DNA of 64,000 nt. Source: Maritalea mobilis (lineage in GTDB: Bacteria; Pseudomonadota; Alphaproteobacteria; Rhodobacterales; Rhodobacteraceae). The stretch lies in the NCBI RefSeq assembly GCF_019800885.1, contig NZ_JAHVKE010000001.1:372001-436000 (forward strand), read 5' to 3'. A model generated the notes under the pieces. It did no database searches. It had not been told where the DNA came from and saw nothing but the letters and a program-made list of their open reading frames with translations. Below are positions 53,627 to 61,175 of this stretch, piece after piece. The first letter of the stretch is position 1; every line of letters starts with the position of its first letter. The translations under genes and the position numbers were made by a program.

Positions 53627-53844
53627 CGGCCGGCCTTTATTTCTTCGAGAACGAAAATCCGGATCGCCGAGGCCAGGCCCGAACTCAGGCCGCGCGCCGC
53701 GTCCACCTCGGCTGCGAGGTCATTCACCGACTGCCCGCGCGCCGCCGCGATCCGCTGGAACTCGGCCCAGAACGCATCTTCGAGTGAGACGCTGGTGCGA
53801 TGCCCCTTCAACGTCAGCGAGCGTTTCTGCGGACGTTCGCTCAT
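53623..53844 (-). CDS. Ribbon-helix-helix DNA-binding protein
   Basis: A 73-residue protein with the RHH_4-type pattern: beta strand HRTSVSLEDAFWAEF followed by helices IAAARGQSVNDLAAEVDAAR and SSGLASAIRIFVLEEI. Such proteins bind DNA as dimers. It overlaps the DUF4169 gene by 4 nt and is third in the fumC-DUF4169-RHH operon; target unknown. Confidence 0.85.
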   Translation of the reverse strand: MSERPQKRSLTLKGHRTSVSLEDAFWAEFQRIAAARGQSVNDLAAEVDAARGLSSGLASAIRIFVLEEIKAGR

Positions 53845-54032
53845 TCCTGGTCGGCCCCGTCGCGCTTGTGGGCATCGAGATGCGCGCTGTCCTTTTCCGC
53901 GCGCGCGTCCTGCATGGCACGCTCGGCCTTGCTACGGCCGAATTTCGCGGCGTTCTCGTCCCCGCGGCGCCGCTTGTCCTCCCGCGCGCGGGTTTTCCGC
54001 ACGCGGGAGAGGTTGACGATCTTCCCGCTCAC
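53841..54032 (-). CDS. DUF4169 small basic protein
   Basis: A 63-residue highly charged protein ([39 protein letters not shown]) matching DUF4169. GTG start at 54032 overlaps the fumC stop. The sequence is predicted to be helical and positively charged. Function unknown; linked to fumC and an RHH protein in this window. Confidence 0.8.
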   Translation of the reverse strand: MSGKIVNLSRVRKTRAREDKRRRGDENAAKFGRSKAERAMQDARAEKDSAHLDAHKRDGADQE

Positions 54033-55420
54033 TTGGGCCCGATCATGTCTTCGGGACGCACGACACGGTCGAAGGTTTCTTCGTCGACGAAGCCGAGGCG
54101 GATCGCCTCTTCCTTCAAGGTGGTGCCGTTCTTGTGCGCCGTCTTGGCGACGGTGGTGGCGTTGTCATAGCCGATGGTGGGCGCCAACGCGGTCACCAGC
54201 ATCAGGCTTTCCTTCATCAGCCGATCGATCCGCTCGACATTGGCCTGCGTGCCCATCAGCATCCGCTCGGTGAAGCTGTCGGCGGCGTCACCCAGAAGCT
54301 GCATGGATTGCAGCAGGTTATAGGCCATCATCGGGTTGTAGACGTTGAGCTCGAAATGACCCTGGCTGCCGGCAAAGCCGATGGCCGCGTCATTGCCCAG
54401 CACATGGGCGCAGACCTGTGTCATGGCTTCGGCCTGGGTCGGGTTCACCTTGCCCGGCATGATCGAGGAGCCGGGTTCGTTCTCCGGCAGGATCAACTCG
54501 CCAAGGCCCGAGCGCGGGCCGGAGCCGAGGAAGCGCATGTCATTGGCGATCTTGTAGCAGGCCATGGCCGCGGTCTTGATGGCGCCCGACATGAAGACCA
54601 TCGCGTCATGGGCGGCCAGCGCCTCGAACTTGTTGGGCGCGGTCACGAAGGGCAGGCCGGTGATCGTCGCGATGTGGCTGGCCACGGTGGTGTCCCAGCC
54701 TTTCGACGTGTTCAGACCCGTGCCCACGGCGGTGCCGCCCTGCGCCAGTTCGTAGATGCCGGGCAGGGCCAGCTTGATCCGCTCGATCCCGTTGCGGACC
54801 TGCTTGGCATAGCCCGAGAATTCCTGGCCCAGCGTCAGCGGGGTCGCATCCTGCGTATGGGTGCGGCCGATCTTGATGATGTCCTTGAATTCCTCGGATT
54901 TGGCCTCCAGCCCCGCGGCCAGTTTTTCCAGCCCGGGGATCAGGACCTCATGCGCGGTGGTGGCCGCCGCGATATGCATCGCCGTGGGGAAGGTGTCGTT
55001 CGACGACTGGCCCATGTTGCAGTGATCGTTCGGGTGCACCGGGTCCTTGGAGCCGATCACGCCGCCCAGGATCTCGATCGCGCGGTTCGAAATCACCTCG
55101 TTGGCGTTCATGTTCGACTGCGTGCCCGAGCCGGTCTGCCAGACGACGAGCGGGAAATGGTCGTCGAGCTTGCCCTCGATCACTTCGCCTGCCGCCTCGA
55201 TCATGGCGTCGGCCAGCTTGGCATCCAGCTTGCCACTTTCCTTGTTGGCCAGGGCGCAGGCCTTCTTGATGACGCCGAGCGCGCGGACGATGGCCACGGG
55301 CTGCTTTTCCCAGCCGATGGGAAAGTTCATCAGGCTGCGCTGGGTCTGGGCGCCCCAGTAGCGGTCAAAGGGAACTTCGAGCGGGCCGAAACTGTCGGAT
55401 TCTGTACGGGTCGCGGTCAT
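54029..55420 (-). CDS. fumC: Class II fumarate hydratase
   Basis: Interconverts fumarate and malate in the TCA cycle, iron-independent. The 463-residue protein has [32 protein letters not shown], the catalytic-loop signature [17 protein letters not shown], and TAVGTGLN. First gene of a three-gene overlapping operon. Length and motifs are canonical. Confidence 0.97.
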   Translation of the reverse strand: MTATRTESDSFGPLEVPFDRYWGAQTQRSLMNFPIGWEKQPVAIVRALGVIKKACALANKESGKLDAKLADAMIEAAGEVIEGKLDDHFPLVVWQTGSGTQSNMNANEVISNRAIEILGGVIGSKDPVHPNDHCNMGQSSNDTFPTAMHIAAATTAHEVLIPGLEKLAAGLEAKSEEFKDIIKIGRTHTQDATPLTLGQEFSGYAKQVRNGIERIKLALPGIYELAQGGTAVGTGLNTSKGWDTTVASHIATITGLPFVTAPNKFEALAAHDAMVFMSGAIKTAAMACYKIANDMRFLGSGPRSGLGELILPENEPGSSIMPGKVNPTQAEAMTQVCAHVLGNDAAIGFAGSQGHFELNVYNPMMAYNLLQSMQLLGDAADSFTERMLMGTQANVERIDRLMKESLMLVTALAPTIGYDNATTVAKTAHKNGTTLKEEAIRLGFVDEETFDRVVRPEDMIGPK

Positions 55421-55504
55421 GATCTCTCTCCGGTATGCGGTTGCATGCCGTTTAGCCTGACGTTGGGTCCAAGCGCAACGGCATCAAATGGCGCAGGCCG
55501 CGCC

Positions 55505-56065
55505 TCAGGATGGTTGAAAGAAGCGATAGACGCGGGCAGGGGGCATGTTCCACCAGATCTTGCCGCTGACGCGCCAGTCGAGGCCAAGTTCCGCGCGCAC
55601 GGTGCGGGTGACGGGTGGTTTCGGGCCGTAGGTGAACTGCACATAGGTGCCGCCCGGTTTCACGCGCTGGAAGGTGCCGGTCAGGATATCGCGCTGCAAC
55701 GGCACCGGCATGGACAGAAGCGGCAGGCCCGAGACTACGGCTTGCGCGCTGTCGACCGGCAGCGTGCCGACGTCGCCCGCGCTCATCTGGTGGACGTTCA
55801 GCCCCGGAAAACGGTTGCGCAGTCGGTCGCAGAATTCCGGGTTCATCTCGATGGAATGGAGGTTTTCGGGCGCAACGCCCCGGTCCAGAATGGCCTTGGT
55901 GATGTTGCCCGTGCCCGCGCCCAGCTCGATCACCGGGCCGGCCTCGGGGTCGATCTCGGCCACCATTTCGGCGCAGAGAAATCGCGACGAGGGGGCAAGC
56001 GCCACGACCTGGTGCGGTTTGCGGAAAAGCTGCCCCATGAACAGCGCGAAATCGGAAGAGGCCAT
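55505..56065 (-). CDS. SAM-dependent methyltransferase, phospholipid N-methyltransferase-like
   Basis: A 186-residue class I methyltransferase. VVALAPSSRFLCAEMV precedes the SAM motif VIELGAGTGNITKAILDRG, then MNPEFCDRLRNRFPG and VVSGLPLLSMPVPLQRDIL; this layout resembles PmtA, which methylates phosphatidylethanolamine to phosphatidylcholine. Start MASSDFALFMGQ at 56065 is typical; upstream codons are antisense noise. rRNA adenine dimethylase-like proteins are a weaker alternative. Confidence 0.78.
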   Translation of the reverse strand: MASSDFALFMGQLFRKPHQVVALAPSSRFLCAEMVAEIDPEAGPVIELGAGTGNITKAILDRGVAPENLHSIEMNPEFCDRLRNRFPGLNVHQMSAGDVGTLPVDSAQAVVSGLPLLSMPVPLQRDILTGTFQRVKPGGTYVQFTYGPKPPVTRTVRAELGLDWRVSGKIWWNMPPARVYRFFQPS

Positions 56066-56171
56066 GTGGAAATCCGCCTGTGCCGCGTCGAAAAACCTTT
56101 GACGGTGAAAGGCCACGGGTCGCGGCGCAAGGCAAGCCCCCAATCGCGGCGCTGCGGCGTTTCGGGTGCGA

Positions 56172-56669
56172 TCAGTGGTTGCGGCGGAAGGTGTCGAGGC
56201 TGACCACCTCGGCATCCTTGTGCTCGGCGCGCTCTTCGGTGTCCTCGTCGCGGTCGTCCGGCCCATCATCGGGGGCGGGCGGCTCGTCTTCGGGGTCATC
56301 CTCGGCGCTGATGCTTTCAAAGCGCAGACCAAATTCCACCGAGGGATCGACGAAGGTCAGGATCGCGTCGAAGGGAATCGACAAACGCTCGGGGCTGTCG
56401 CCGAAATTCAACGTGATCGCGAAGCCGTCATCATCCACCTCCAGCGCGTCGTACCAATGCTGGATGACGATGGTCATCTCGTCCGGATAGCGCTCGGTCA
56501 GCCACGGCGCGATGTCCACGCCCTCGGCCCGCGTGTCGAAGGTGATGAAGAAATGGTGATCCCCCGGCAGGCCATGCGCGGCCACGTCCGACAACACCGT
56601 CTGGATCAGCCCCCGCATCGCGTGATGCATGAGGCGGCCATAGGCGATGGATTGGGATTTGTCGGACAT
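56172..56669 (-). CDS. sspB: ClpXP adaptor SspB, alphaproteobacterial type
   Basis: Tethers ssrA-tagged proteins to ClpXP for degradation. The 165-residue protein has the alpha-SspB core (YGRLMHHAMRGLIQTVLSDV, HHFFITFDTRAEGVDIAPWL, NFGDSPERLSIPFDAILTFVD) and an acidic disordered linker (EDDPEDEPPAPDDGPDDRDE) ending in the ClpX-binding tail VVSLDTFRRNH. Start at 56669. It lies about 650 nt downstream of the ssrA gene on the same strand. Confidence 0.9.
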   Translation of the reverse strand: MSDKSQSIAYGRLMHHAMRGLIQTVLSDVAAHGLPGDHHFFITFDTRAEGVDIAPWLTERYPDEMTIVIQHWYDALEVDDDGFAITLNFGDSPERLSIPFDAILTFVDPSVEFGLRFESISAEDDPEDEPPAPDDGPDDRDEDTEERAEHKDAEVVSLDTFRRNH

Positions 56670-56792
56670 GTCTGAGAGCATCCTTGGAACAGATGCCCCC
56701 ACCATAGAGATTTGGTTCCGATTCGAAAGACGCCCCGGACGGCGGAAGGGCCGAACCGAGGCGTGCGGGGGATCGGGGCGTGTTATGTCGCG

Positions 56793-57161
56793 TCAGATAT
56801 TGGCCAGGATCAGCCAGGAGGCGAGCGCCGCCTCGGCGCCGAAAAAGGTCCAGCTTTGGCGCGAGGCCGCGTTGTCGCGGAAGATCGAGGTTACGCGCCC
56901 CACGGCCGCGCCGCCATAGGCAAGGCCCATCACCACCCAGCCGAGCGGTTCGTTCAGGACCATCGCACCCAGGCCCATGCCGACGAACAGCGCGCCCGAG
57001 ACGGCGGACACCTCGGTATAGGCCATGTGGGTCGGCCCGGCGACCATGTCGAGTTGCTCCATCGTCCAGCGCGGCGCCAGCCAGCCGAGCAGGCCCAGCC
57101 CGATGGTCAAAAGGCCCACGGCCATGTTGATGAAATCGATCGCGGTGAGTGCGCTTAGCAT
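56793..57161 (-). CDS. DUF4345-like four-helix membrane protein
   Basis: A 122-residue protein with four hydrophobic helices (FINMAVGLLTIGLGLLGWLA, SGALFVGMGLGAMVL, WVVMGLAYGGAAVGRVTSIF, FFGAEAALASWLILANI), matching DUF4345. Start MLSALTAIDF at 57161 with GAGAG ahead. It lies between ssrA and sspB but has no known link to trans-translation. Confidence 0.8.
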   Translation of the reverse strand: MLSALTAIDFINMAVGLLTIGLGLLGWLAPRWTMEQLDMVAGPTHMAYTEVSAVSGALFVGMGLGAMVLNEPLGWVVMGLAYGGAAVGRVTSIFRDNAASRQSWTFFGAEAALASWLILANI

Positions 57162-57214
57162 GGGGTACTCTCTCAAAGCCTGTTTCCCCTTAAACGCGCG
57201 GCGGGCCGGACCGG

Positions 57215-57236
57215 ATCACTCAACCGTGATTTTTTT
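57215..57236 (+). terminator. Hairpin with T6 tract, plus orientation, no gene upstream
   Basis: ATCAC-TCAACC-GTGAT followed by TTTTTT. It has the form of a terminator for rightward transcription, but the nearest plus-strand gene is over 3 kb upstream. It may instead be an operator for the gene starting at 57161. Confidence 0.35.
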
Positions 57237-57319
57237 GCGCGTGAAACCAATGCGGGAGGGCTGCGACGGATCAGAGGCGCGATCGTCGTAACGGCCGGAC
57301 AGAGCAGAGAGGGGGGGGG

Positions 57320-57655
57320 AAGTGCAGGCTTCTGTTGCCAGGTGCCTGCGAACCCCGCCTTACGCGGCTAGGCGCAAGGGCTTAAATTTCGATTCCTCGA
57401 ACTGCTTACGCAGCCAGAGCAACCGGAGCACGATTGTCGTTGGCAATTATGCTTTACGGACCGATAACGGTGGTACCTCACCGGGACAAAGCCACGTCTT
57501 TACACGCTCGTCGATCCTGTTTCGGCCCCATGATCCCCCAACGACGGGATGTTTGGTGGAGCCGCCGGGTACCGCCCCCGGGTCCGAACCGCTTATTTCA
57601 CGCACGTTTATGCCCATAGTTCCCGAAGGAACATGCCAAATATGGGCGTATTGCG
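57320..57655 (-). ncRNA. ssrA: tmRNA, circularly permuted two-piece form
   Basis: Rescues stalled ribosomes and tags the peptide. Read on the minus strand, the acceptor piece comes first: a UUCG hairpin (GTTCC-TTCG-GGAAC), a T-arm with GGTTCGGACCC, and a 3' end GGCTCCACCA at 57554. A 24-nt spacer follows, then the coding piece beginning GGGGCCGAAACAGGATCGACG at 57529. GGGGCCG pairs with CGGCTCC as a 7-bp acceptor stem. The tag frame lies at 57444-57406. Outer ends are approximate; the 3' part has a GCAGGC/GCCTGC hairpin (57324-57349). The permuted arrangement is that known for alphaproteobacteria. Confidence 0.93.
57406..57444 (-). CDS. tmRNA proteolysis-tag reading frame
   Basis: Twelve codons and TAA encode ANDNRAPVALAA, starting at the resume codon GCC. 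The ALAA end is the ClpX recognition element and the ANDN start matches the SspB-binding part of other tags. This is the internal frame of the ssrA coding piece, not an independent gene. Confidence 0.93.
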   Translation of the reverse strand, partial: ANDNRAPVALAA

Positions 57656-57718
57656 GGGCAGGTTCAAGGGCCAAGGCAAGCCCCGGCCTGGCCGCTCGCC
57701 GCGACGGATGCGCATGAA

Positions 57719-57744
57719 AAAGGGCGCCGCGACGGGCGCCCTTT
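57719..57744 (-). terminator. Terminator of the binding-protein gene
   Basis: On the minus strand AAAGGGCGCC pairs with GGCGCCCTTT across a 6-nt loop, followed by TTCATGC. It separates the binding-protein gene from ssrA. Confidence 0.8.
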
Positions 57745-57763
57745 CCGTTGCAGGTTGCTTGGA

Positions 57764-58801
57764 TCAGAAGCCGGCCTTGATCCGTTCGAAAGCCTCGGCC
57801 TGACGCTCGCGCTGTTCGTTGGAGATCGGCAACTGGGCCAGAACCGGGACGGTCACTTCGCCAAGCCCCGATGCTTCCAGCGCCTCGGCGCCAAGCGCCT
57901 GAAGGGCCGCGTCATTGGCCGAGCCAAAGCCGTTTTCCAAAAGCGGGCCTGCCGATGCCTCGGACAGGAGCGCGTTGACATAGTCGTAGGCGAGGTCTTC
58001 GGAGCCTTCGCCTTCGGTCATGTTCACGTAACCGCAGAGCCACACACTCGTGCCTTCCTCGGTGTTGCGGGCGAAGCCGACGGGGAAATCTTCCTCGGCC
58101 AGCGCGACCGGCACCTCGTTCCAGACCCAGGCGGCCAGCACCTGGCCCGAGGCCATGAGCTGCTGGATCTCGGCCGGGTCCACCCAGTAGGTCAGCAGGT
58201 TCTCGTGGATGCCGCGCAGCCACGCGGTGGCGGCCTCGAACTGTTCGTCGGTCACGTCGGACCAATCGCTGACGCCGGTGGCCAGGTAGGCCAGCGCATA
58301 GGCGTCATCGACGTTGTCGGGGATCGACAGGCGGCCGGCGAACTCGGGGTTGTTGAAAATCTCCAGCGAGGCCACGGCGTCGTCGGCCACTTCATCGCTG
58401 TTGTAGATCAGCGCGGTGGAACCGTAATCGGTCGGCAGGAAGTAGAGGTCGGACGACCCGGCCAGAACATCGGCCCCGACGAGATCGGAGTTCAGGTCGG
58501 CGAAGGCCGCGATGCGGGACGTGTCCCAAGGTTCGATGATGCCCGACTCCTGCCAGCGCGGCACGGAGCCTGCGCAGATATGCGTCACGTCCGAACGGAA
58601 GCCCGCCAGCAGACGCTGGAACGCCTCGTCCTCGTCGCCGAAGAAGACGAATTCGGGGGCGCTGCCGTGCTGGTCGATATAGGGCTGGTGGAAGGACGGA
58701 TCCTCGAAGCCCGAGTAGTCGAAAACAAGCAGGTCCTGCGCGAAGGCGGGGGCGGCCAGCGCGAGCGTGATCGCCGTGCCGAGGGTGAAGGTCTTTTTCA
58801 T
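57764..58801 (-). CDS. Polyamine-type periplasmic binding protein, orphan
   Basis: A 345-residue PotD-like solute-binding protein with a Sec signal (TLGTAITLALAAPAFAQ, residues 4-20). The mature part opens LLVFDYSGFEDPSFHQPYID and contains YFLPTDYGSTALIYNSDEV and VWLCGYVNMTEGEGSEDLAY, typical of the extracellular binding protein family 1 group to which PotD belongs. No permease or ATPase is adjacent. The Pot-type operon at 46.5-49.3 kb lacks a binding protein, so they could be partners. Start at 58801. Confidence 0.88.
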   Translation of the reverse strand: MKKTFTLGTAITLALAAPAFAQDLLVFDYSGFEDPSFHQPYIDQHGSAPEFVFFGDEDEAFQRLLAGFRSDVTHICAGSVPRWQESGIIEPWDTSRIAAFADLNSDLVGADVLAGSSDLYFLPTDYGSTALIYNSDEVADDAVASLEIFNNPEFAGRLSIPDNVDDAYALAYLATGVSDWSDVTDEQFEAATAWLRGIHENLLTYWVDPAEIQQLMASGQVLAAWVWNEVPVALAEEDFPVGFARNTEEGTSVWLCGYVNMTEGEGSEDLAYDYVNALLSEASAGPLLENGFGSANDAALQALGAEALEASGLGEVTVPVLAQLPISNEQRERQAEAFERIKAGF

Positions 58802-58891
58802 GTCTGCAAGATGTCCCTGTTGGTGTTGCGGTGACAGACTGGCGGGGACGTTAGGAAACGCCCCGGCGCCTCGCAAGGGAAATCGCCGTGA

Positions 58892-59632
58892 TCAGCGCGT
58901 CTCGGCCCTTGCAGCGCGGGCTGCGCGCACGGATTGGCCCAGCTCCAGCGTATAGGCCTCCAGTGCGCTCAGGATTTGGGCGGCCTGTGCGCCGTCCTGC
59001 GCCTCGATCGCGTCGGCCAGCCGGGTATGGAGCGCGCCGATCCGCTCGCGCGAGCGGGCGGTGAAGGTGATCATGTTCATCAGGGGCTGCATCGCCTCGA
59101 CCGCACCGGCCAACTGGTAGGACAGGACCGGATTGCCCGCCGCATCCACCAGCGCCCGGTGAAAGGCCACGTCCGAGGCGCAAAAGGCCTCGTCCGTCAG
59201 GCCGGGCTGGCCCTGGCGGTGAATCTCGGCGCGCATCGTGGCCAGTTGGTCGGGGGTGCGCCGCTCGGCCGCCAAGGGCGCGCAGGCGCGTTCGAGGGCA
59301 TAGCGCGCCTCGCAGGCGGTCTCGAAGGCGACGCCGTTCATCGACAGAAGCAGCGTCGCGGTGGTGATCTGCTGGGCGTAGGCCTCTTCATAGGACAGGC
59401 GGTTGACGAAGGCCCCGCCGAAAGCCCCGCGCGTGGTGCGGATCAGCGATTGCGCGGCCAGCCGCTTGAGCGCTTCGCGGATCGTGGGGCGGGATACGTC
59501 GAACTGCTCGGCGAGTTCCGCCTCGGAGGGCAGGCGTTCATCTACGATCAACCGCCCCTCGACGATCGAGTCGCGGATCGCATCGGCGATCTGGGCGGGC
59601 AGGCCGCGGGGGCTGGATGGGTCGATTTTCAT
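58892..59632 (-). CDS. GntR-family (FadR subfamily) regulator
   Basis: A 246-residue repressor-type protein with an N-terminal winged helix (about 10-75: LPSEAELAEQFDVSRPTIRE is the recognition region) and a C-terminal FCD ligand-binding domain (about 95-235, with the metal-binding pattern D-x3-H in FCASDVAFHRAL). It is divergent from the DUF2182-DUF1326-dmdA-acuI genes, with an operator-like repeat between. It probably represses both directions and responds to a small carboxylate such as acrylate; that ligand is inference. Confidence 0.9.
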   Translation of the reverse strand: MKIDPSSPRGLPAQIADAIRDSIVEGRLIVDERLPSEAELAEQFDVSRPTIREALKRLAAQSLIRTTRGAFGGAFVNRLSYEEAYAQQITTATLLLSMNGVAFETACEARYALERACAPLAAERRTPDQLATMRAEIHRQGQPGLTDEAFCASDVAFHRALVDAAGNPVLSYQLAGAVEAMQPLMNMITFTARSRERIGALHTRLADAIEAQDGAQAAQILSALEAYTLELGQSVRAARAARAETR

Positions 59633-59633
59633 T

Positions 59634-59657
59634 TGTCAGACATTTAAAGGTCTGACA
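59634..59657. promoter_or_regulatory. Inverted-repeat operator for the GntR regulator
   Basis: TGTCAGAC-N8-GTCTGACA is a perfect 8-bp inverted repeat beginning 1 nt upstream of the regulator's ATG and 49 nt before the divergent DUF2182 gene. Position indicates autoregulation and control of the rightward genes. Confidence 0.65.
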
Positions 59658-59706
59658 TTTTGACTGGCAAGGGAAAACGACTCGCGGTGTGGAAGGGAGG
59701 GCCACG

Positions 59707-60465
59707 ATGATCGCCATGCGCATCCGTGCCATGACCGCGCCGCATTGGCTGGTGCTTTATGGCGGCATCCTCCTGTGCTGGTCGCTTTTGTGGCTGATGG
59801 CGGTGCCTGCCGATCTGCGGGACGCCGCGGGCCTCTACGGGGCCGAGTTGATCGCCGCGCTTTGCGCCACAGGGCCGGACGGCGCGGGGTATCCGGGCCT
59901 GGTGCTGATGTGGGCGCTGATGGCAGGGGGCATGATGGCGCCCACGGCCTTGCCGGCCTTCGCCACCTATGACGATCTGCGCCATGCGGGACGTACGAAT
60001 TTCGGCGCGCTGGTCGGCGGCTACCTCGTGGTTTGGGTGGGCTTTGCGGCGGTGGCGGCCTTGGCGCAACTTGGGCTCACGCGGGCTGGCCTGTTGGGCG
60101 TGCTGGGCGAGAGCCGCTCGATGGCCTTCTCCGGCGCGTTGCTGGTCGTGGCCGGCGCCTACCAGTTCAGCAACCTCAAGGAGGCCTGCCTCAGCCGCTG
60201 TCGCGCGCCGCTGACCTTTTTCATGCAGCATTGGGAGGAGGGCGCGTTCCGCCAGGGCTTGCGCCTTGGGGCCGATTGCCTCGGCTGCTGCGCCGCCTTG
60301 ATGGCGCTGGCCTTTGTCGGCGGGGTGATGAGCCTTGGGTTCATGGCGCTCGGCATGGCGTTGATGGCGCTGGAAAAGCTGCCGTCCATTGGGCGCTACG
60401 TGACCGCGCCCCTTGGCGTCGGGTTGATCGGGGGCGGGCTGGTGATGCTGGCCGCCGGGTTCTGA
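59707..60465 (+). CDS. DUF2182 membrane protein
   Basis: A 252-residue protein with about six membrane helices. Family features are LMWALMAGGMMAPTALPAF, YQFSNLKEACLSRCRAPL with two cysteines, and GADCLGCCAALMAL with a C-x2-CC group followed by EKLPSIGR. The family has been described as predicted metal-binding. ATG 59707 has GGGAGGG 6 nt ahead; GTG 59689 lacks one. It precedes the DUF1326 gene by 16 nt and lies between the regulator and the dmdA-like gene. Confidence 0.88.
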   Translation: MIAMRIRAMTAPHWLVLYGGILLCWSLLWLMAVPADLRDAAGLYGAELIAALCATGPDGAGYPGLVLMWALMAGGMMAPTALPAFATYDDLRHAGRTNFGALVGGYLVVWVGFAAVAALAQLGLTRAGLLGVLGESRSMAFSGALLVVAGAYQFSNLKEACLSRCRAPLTFFMQHWEEGAFRQGLRLGADCLGCCAALMALAFVGGVMSLGFMALGMALMALEKLPSIGRYVTAPLGVGLIGGGLVMLAAGF

Positions 60466-60481
60466 GAGGGAGGAGAAAGAC

Positions 60482-61147
60482 ATGCACGATCAAATGGAAG
60501 CCGAGGCTGCTCCGCGCACCGAGCCGGGCAAGACGCCCTGGGCGATCAAGGGGGAGTTGATCCTGAACTGCAACTGCACCGTGTTCTGCCCCTGCGTCGT
60601 CAGCCTTGGGAAGCACCCGCCGACCGAGGGTTACTGCCAGGCCTGGGCCGGGGTGCGCATCGACGAGGGGTTTTACGGCGACGAAGACCTTGGCGGGCTG
60701 AACGTGGGGCTGCTGCTGGAAATCCCCGGCCTGATGGCGCGCGGAAACTGGCAAGCGGCGGCCTTCATCGACGAGCGCGCGAGCGAGGCCGCCTATGACG
60801 GCTTGGTCGCGATCTTTTCCGGCGCGGCGCGCGGCACGACGGGGCTGTTCAGCCTGCTGGTCAGCGAGTTTCTGGGGGCCGAGCGCGCGCCGGTCCTGTT
60901 CGAGACCGAGGGCAAGGCCCGCCGTCTGATGGTGGGCAAGAAGATCCAGGGCGAGGTCGTGCCGGTCGGCGGCAGCGATCCCGACAGCGATATCGTGGTG
61001 ACGAACACGCAATACTGGATGGGCCCCGACATCACCGTCGCCACCGCCACCAAGGGCCGTGTGCGCGCCTTTGGCCGGGTCTGGGATTTCGATGGCCGCT
61101 CGGCCGAGATTTGCCAGATCGACTGGGTGGGACCACAGGGGCACTAG
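60482..61147 (+). CDS. DUF1326 protein with cysteine cluster
   Basis: A 221-residue soluble protein. The N-terminal motif CNCTVFCPC (residues 31-39) gives four closely spaced cysteines suited to a soft metal such as copper or to thiol chemistry; GYCQAW adds another. The rest is a beta-rich domain (FSLLVSEFLGAERAPVLFET, VVTNTQYWMGPDITVATA). GGGAGGAG precedes ATG 60482. It pairs with the DUF2182 gene and ends 28 nt before the dmdA-like gene. Confidence 0.88.
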   Translation: MHDQMEAEAAPRTEPGKTPWAIKGELILNCNCTVFCPCVVSLGKHPPTEGYCQAWAGVRIDEGFYGDEDLGGLNVGLLLEIPGLMARGNWQAAAFIDERASEAAYDGLVAIFSGAARGTTGLFSLLVSEFLGAERAPVLFETEGKARRLMVGKKIQGEVVPVGGSDPDSDIVVTNTQYWMGPDITVATATKGRVRAFGRVWDFDGRSAEICQIDWVGPQGH

Positions 61148-61175
61148 GGCCCCGTCAGCCGAAAAGGGGCCCGCC

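Noticed and set aside
57322-57803. Plus-strand open frames across the tmRNA gene
   Set aside because: The sequence is explained by ssrA on the minus strand; these frames are chance translations of the RNA's complement.
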